The translations under genes and the position numbers were made by a program. Shown here one piece after another: positions 60,650 through 64,000 of a DNA stretch of 64,000 bases. Position 1 is the stretch's first letter. The number at the start of each line of letters is the position of its first letter. The notes under the pieces are model-generated. The model was not told the origin of the DNA. It did no database searches and worked only from the letters and a program-made list of their open reading frames with translations. This DNA comes from Streptomyces sp. TLI_171 (lineage in GTDB: Bacteria > Actinomycetota > Actinomycetes > Streptomycetales > Streptomycetaceae), in NCBI RefSeq assembly GCF_003610255.1, contig NZ_RAPS01000001.1, positions 6,661,001 to 6,725,000 on the forward strand. Direction: 5' to 3'.

Positions 60650-62252
60650 CCCGTACCAGGGGCCGCCGCCCCACCAGCCGGTCAACGGCCAGCCGGCCCG
60701 CGGCCAGGCGGTGACCGGGCAGCCGGTCAACGGCCAGGTGGTGCAGGGTGGTTCGGCGGATGCCGCCGGGTTGCCGTGGGCCAAGCCGGCGCTGCCGCAG
60801 ACCGGACCGGTGCACGTGCCGCCGTCGCAGACCGCGGCGGTTCCCGCGCTGTCGGCGGCGGGCGCGCAGCCGGCGGTGGATCCGCAGGTGGCACGGGAGT
60901 TGAAGCGGCAGGTGGCGGCGGAGCTGCACCAGCAGCTGTCGCGGCTGAACGAGGCGTCGGGGAGCGAGGCGGACCGGGCGACCCGGCGCCAGCGCGGCCG
61001 GGCGCTGATCGAGGAGGCGGTGGCCAGGTGGTCGGACGCCTACGCGCAGGCGCACGGCATCCCGCCGACCAGGGAGCAGGACCGGGCGCTGTCCGAGGCG
61101 GTGTACGACCTGCTGTTCCGGGCGGGCCGGCTGCAGCCGTACCTGGACGACCCGGACATCGAGAACATCCTGATCAACGGGTGCGACGACGTCTGGGTGT
61201 CGCGGGTGCACCAGCCGCTGCGGCAGGTGCCGCCGGTGGCCGAGTCGGACGAGGAACTGGTGGAGCTGCTGCAGGACTTGGCACGGCAGCACGGCGGCGG
61301 TGAGCGCAGCCTGTCGACGGCCAGCCCCATGCTGGCGCTGCGCCTGGAGGGCGGGATGCGCCTGCAGGCGATGACGGAGGTGACACCGCGTCCGTACGTG
61401 GCGATCCGCCGCCACCGGGTGGCCAGCGCGAACCTCCGCGACCTGATCCAACTGGGTACCGTGGACAGCACCTTGGCGGCGTTCCTGGCGGCGGCGATCC
61501 GGGCCCGGAAGAACGTGATGATCACCGGTACGCAGGGGGTCGGCAAGACCAGCCTGCTGCGGGCGATGGCCGCCGAGATCCCGCCGGACGAGCGGGTCGG
61601 CACGCTGGAGTCCGAGTTCGAGCTGTGGCTGCACACGCTGGGGCACCTGCGGCAGGTGGTCCCGATGGAGGCCCGGGAGGGCAACGGCGAACGGGTGGAC
61701 GGCCGGCTGGCCGGCGAGTTGTCGATCGGCGAGCTGATCCCGGCGGCGCTGCGGATGACGCTGTCGCGGATCATCGTCGGCGAGGTCCGCTCCGCCGAGG
61801 TGGTGCCGATGCTGCGGGTGATGACCAACGGTGAGGGCGGCTCGATGTGCACCCTGCACGCCCGTGGCCCGCACATGGTGGTGGACCGGATCGCCGAACT
61901 CTGCCTGGAGTACGGCGCGCACATGACCGACACGCTGGCGTACCGGCTGACCGCGAACGCCGTGGACTTCATCGTGCACGTGGCGATGGTCGACGAGACC
62001 GCGGTCGGCGGCCGCCGGCACCGCTTCGTGTCGCACGTGCTGGAGGTGGCCGGGCTCGGCGAGTCCGGCCGCCCCGCGATGAACACGGTGTTCGGGCCGC
62101 GCCCGGAGCTCGGCGAGGTGCGGGCGGTGCCCGTCACCCCGCCGCACTGCCTGGACGACCTGCGCCGGGCCGGCTTCGACGCGGGCCTGCTCGCCTCCCC
62201 GTACGGGACGTGGGGCGCACCGCTGGCGCTGCGGATCGGAGGGATGCGCTGA
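60639..62252 (+). CDS. tadA: TadA/CpaF secretion ATPase
   Basis: This 537-residue ATPase has a Gly/Pro/Gln-rich N-terminal 75 residues. The two-domain type II/IV secretion ATPase follows: LQPYLDDPDIENILINGCDDVWV (about 167-189), Walker A GTQGVGKTSLL (about 297-307), RMTLSRIIVGEVRSAEVVPML (Walker B/Asp box region), and GSMCTLHARGPHMVVDRIA with the His box. It powers assembly of the pseudopilus. GTG 60639 overlaps the TadZ stop region. Confidence 0.9.
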   Translation: MRASPYQGPPPHQPVNGQPARGQAVTGQPVNGQVVQGGSADAAGLPWAKPALPQTGPVHVPPSQTAAVPALSAAGAQPAVDPQVARELKRQVAAELHQQLSRLNEASGSEADRATRRQRGRALIEEAVARWSDAYAQAHGIPPTREQDRALSEAVYDLLFRAGRLQPYLDDPDIENILINGCDDVWVSRVHQPLRQVPPVAESDEELVELLQDLARQHGGGERSLSTASPMLALRLEGGMRLQAMTEVTPRPYVAIRRHRVASANLRDLIQLGTVDSTLAAFLAAAIRARKNVMITGTQGVGKTSLLRAMAAEIPPDERVGTLESEFELWLHTLGHLRQVVPMEAREGNGERVDGRLAGELSIGELIPAALRMTLSRIIVGEVRSAEVVPMLRVMTNGEGGSMCTLHARGPHMVVDRIAELCLEYGAHMTDTLAYRLTANAVDFIVHVAMVDETAVGGRRHRFVSHVLEVAGLGESGRPAMNTVFGPRPELGEVRAVPVTPPHCLDDLRRAGFDAGLLASPYGTWGAPLALRIGGMR

Positions 62253-63265
62253 TGCTGCTGTACGTGCTGTGCGGGCTGCTGCTGGTCGGCGGGCTGGTGG
62301 CGCTGGGCGTCGGCCTGGTGGGGCGGTCCGCCGCCGAGGAGGAGGTGCGCAACCCGCTGGAGAGCCGGCTGCACACCCTCTGGTACGGCGCGCCGGGGAC
62401 GGCCTCGCCGGGGATCGCCCGGCTGCGCCGGATCCAGCTGGCGCTGGTGCTGCTCGGCGGGCCGGGCGGCTGGCTGCTGACGGGCATTCCGCTGATGGCG
62501 CTGCTGGTGCCCGGGGCGGTGTTCGGCCTGCCCTGGCTGTTCGACGCGACCCGCTCCGACACCCGGCGGATCGGCCGGTTGGAGGCGCTCGCCGAGTGGA
62601 CGCAGCGGCTCTCGGACGTGCTGCTGCTCGGCGTCGGCCTCAACCAGGCCATCCTGACCAGCCGGCGGACCGCGCCCGCAGCGCTGGAGAGCGAGATCGC
62701 CGACCTGGCGGCCCGGCTGCAGGCCCGTTGGCGGCCCGAGGACGCGCTGCGCGCCTTCGCCGACCAGCTGGCGGACTCCACCGCCGACAAGGTGCTCGCG
62801 GCGCTGCTGCTGCGGGCCGGCGACAGCGGACCCGGGCTGGCCCGGGCGTTGGGCGACATGGCCGAGTCGGTGCGCGAGGAGGTCCGGCAGCGCCGCGCCA
62901 TCGAGGCGGACCGGGCCAAGCACCGCACCACGATCCGCTGGATGGTCGGCATCATTCTGCTGGTGCTGGTCGTCGGCTCGTTCAACTCCCGTTACACCGA
63001 GCCCTATTCGACCGGCGTCGGCCAACTGGTGCTGGGCATCGTCGCGGTGGCGTTCATGCTGGTGATCGCCTGGATGCGGTCGCTGGCCGCGCACACCCCG
63101 CTGCCCCGGCTGCTGGAGCAGGACCGCCGCTCGAAGGCCGGCCGTCTGCCGGGGCAGCGCGCCGCGGCGGACACCGAGGTCGACGGCGGCGCCGCCGACG
63201 GGGCGGGCGGCTCCGCCGGTCCCGCCGCCGACGAGGACGGCCCGCTGCTGGAGGAGGCCCGATGA
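62252..63265 (+). CDS. tadB: TadB-like membrane assembly protein
   Basis: This 337-residue protein has an N-terminal helix, two central hydrophobic segments (about 65-100), a cytoplasmic GspF-type four-helix domain (LAEWTQRLSDVLLLGVGLNQAILTSRRTAP ... ALLLRAGDSGPGLARALGDMAESVREEVRQRRAIEADRAKHRTT) and two C-terminal helices. A Gly/Ala-rich tail follows. It anchors the TadA ATPase. It starts directly after TadA with a one-base TGATG overlap. Confidence 0.87.
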   Translation: MLLYVLCGLLLVGGLVALGVGLVGRSAAEEEVRNPLESRLHTLWYGAPGTASPGIARLRRIQLALVLLGGPGGWLLTGIPLMALLVPGAVFGLPWLFDATRSDTRRIGRLEALAEWTQRLSDVLLLGVGLNQAILTSRRTAPAALESEIADLAARLQARWRPEDALRAFADQLADSTADKVLAALLLRAGDSGPGLARALGDMAESVREEVRQRRAIEADRAKHRTTIRWMVGIILLVLVVGSFNSRYTEPYSTGVGQLVLGIVAVAFMLVIAWMRSLAAHTPLPRLLEQDRRSKAGRLPGQRAAADTEVDGGAADGAGGSAGPAADEDGPLLEEAR

Positions 63266-64000
63266 TCTCCCCGTGGGCGGTGCTGGCGGGCGCGGCCGCG
63301 GCCGGCGGCCTGGCCTGGCTGCTGGCCGAACTCCGGCCCGCGCCACCGGACCTGGGCCAGGCGCTGGACCGGCTGCACCGCACCCCCGAACCGCGCCGGG
63401 CCTCCGACCCGGTCGAGGCGCTGTCCTGGTTCGACCGGGTCGGCGAACGCTCGCTGCGGCTGCACGGCCTGCGCATCCCGCACCAGGAGCTCGCCCTGAT
63501 CGGCCGCACCCCGGCCCGGTTCATGGCGCACAAGGTGCTGTTCGCGACCCTCGGCCTCGCGGTGCCCGGCTACCTGGCCGCGTTGGCGGTGCTGTTCGGC
63601 GACGGACTGCCGATCGCCGTGCCGCTGCTGGTCGGGCCGCTGCTCGGCGCGCTGCTCTGGTTCGTCCCCGACGGCATCGTGATCGGCGAGGCCAAGGAGG
63701 CCCGCACCGAGTACCTGCACGGCATCGCCGCGTACCTGGAACTCGTGGCGCTGGAACGGGCCGCGGACTGCGGTCCGGCCGAGGCGCTGCGGCGCGCCGC
63801 GGCGGTCGGGCGCGGCACGGTGTTCCGGCGGATCCGCGACGCGCTGGAGCGGGCGGCCACCGACCGCCTCCCGCCGTGGGACGGACTCGACGCGCTGGCA
63901 CAGGAGTTGGGCCTCACGCCGCTGCAGGACGTGGCGGACATCATGCGGATCTCCGGCGTCGACGGCGCCTCCGTGTACGACACCCTGCGAGCCCGGGCGA
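63262..64000 (+). CDS. tadC: TadC-like membrane assembly protein, cut by window end
   Basis: Open from ATG 63262 (ATGA overlap with the TadB gene) to the last base; 246 residues are visible. It begins with a membrane helix, then LHGLRIPHQELALIGRTPARFMAHKVLFATLGLAVPGYLAALAVLFG and a pair of helices. The GspF-like cytoplasmic domain follows (EYLHGIAAYLELVALERAADCGPAEALRRAAAVG ... LGLTPLQDVADIMRISGVDGASVYDTLRA). It is the partner of TadB in the inner-membrane platform. Pilin and TadE/F genes, if present, lie beyond the window. Confidence 0.88.
   Translation, partial: MISPWAVLAGAAAAGGLAWLLAELRPAPPDLGQALDRLHRTPEPRRASDPVEALSWFDRVGERSLRLHGLRIPHQELALIGRTPARFMAHKVLFATLGLAVPGYLAALAVLFGDGLPIAVPLLVGPLLGALLWFVPDGIVIGEAKEARTEYLHGIAAYLELVALERAADCGPAEALRRAAAVGRGTVFRRIRDALERAATDRLPPWDGLDALAQELGLTPLQDVADIMRISGVDGASVYDTLRARA

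Overview
The window is about 64 kb of very GC-rich actinobacterial chromosome. Codon third positions are almost always G or C, GTG and TTG starts are common, genes are tightly packed, and many gene pairs overlap by ATGA. Together with a rifamycin-type HelR helicase, a PucR/xanthine dehydrogenase locus, a mat-like exopolysaccharide locus and a streptomycete-style Tad cluster, this points to Streptomyces or Kitasatospora. I see no rRNA, tRNA, CRISPR array, insertion sequence or prophage. It looks like ordinary chromosome carrying many small regulated accessory operons.

Layout. 1-668 is the end of ureD. 1019-3337 holds a candidate rifamycin-associated element (RAE) followed by helR. 3345-3640 is a decayed antiporter tail. 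3886-5197 holds a DUF6193-like gene and a formyltransferase. 5240-10550 has a PNPOx-family flavoprotein divergent from a four-gene operon (diiron-like hydrolase, PDR-type reductase, M24 protein, EphD-like hydrolase/SDR fusion). 10603-16948 holds a secreted GH5 enzyme with C-terminal repeats, a DUF3626 gene, a LysE exporter, a Ser/Thr kinase with an extracellular substrate-binding domain, and a small hypothetical gene.

17035-25556 is a purine catabolism locus: three xanthine dehydrogenase subunits, a purine permease and XdhC, divergent from a PucR regulator. 25618-32112 is a cell-surface polysaccharide locus: an acyltransferase, a deacetylase/glycosyltransferase resembling MatB (poly-N-acetylglucosamine synthesis), a Ser/Pro/Thr-rich membrane protein, a GH16-like lipoprotein and a membrane esterase. 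A ROK kinase, gamma-glutamyltransferase and exonuclease III follow (32349-36284).

36292-44141 contains two regulated transport modules: MerR with an MFS exporter and two LLM flavin monooxygenases, and PadR with an FtsX-type ABC exporter. 44301-48548 holds a secreted protein, a sterol-desaturase/lysoplasmalogenase pair (possible ether-lipid turnover), an orphan DUF2398 (JetB-like) protein and a divergent cold-shock protein. 48683-52023 holds a BCCT transporter, a KstR-like TetR regulator and TesB thioesterase, with visible operators. 52129-55856 holds a second TetR with its partner, an MBL-fold hydrolase, a MaoC dehydratase and a PNPOx-family protein. 56102 to the end is the start of a Tad/Flp pilus-type secretion cluster (two secreted proteins, a SAF/CpaB-like protein, TadZ, TadA, TadB, TadC), cut off by the window edge.

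Regulatory DNA is unusually legible. Perfect or near-perfect palindromes sit at the starts of several regulator-target pairs, long perfect hairpins separate convergent genes, and a short palindrome of the form TGACSGGCCGTCA recurs directly at stop codons.
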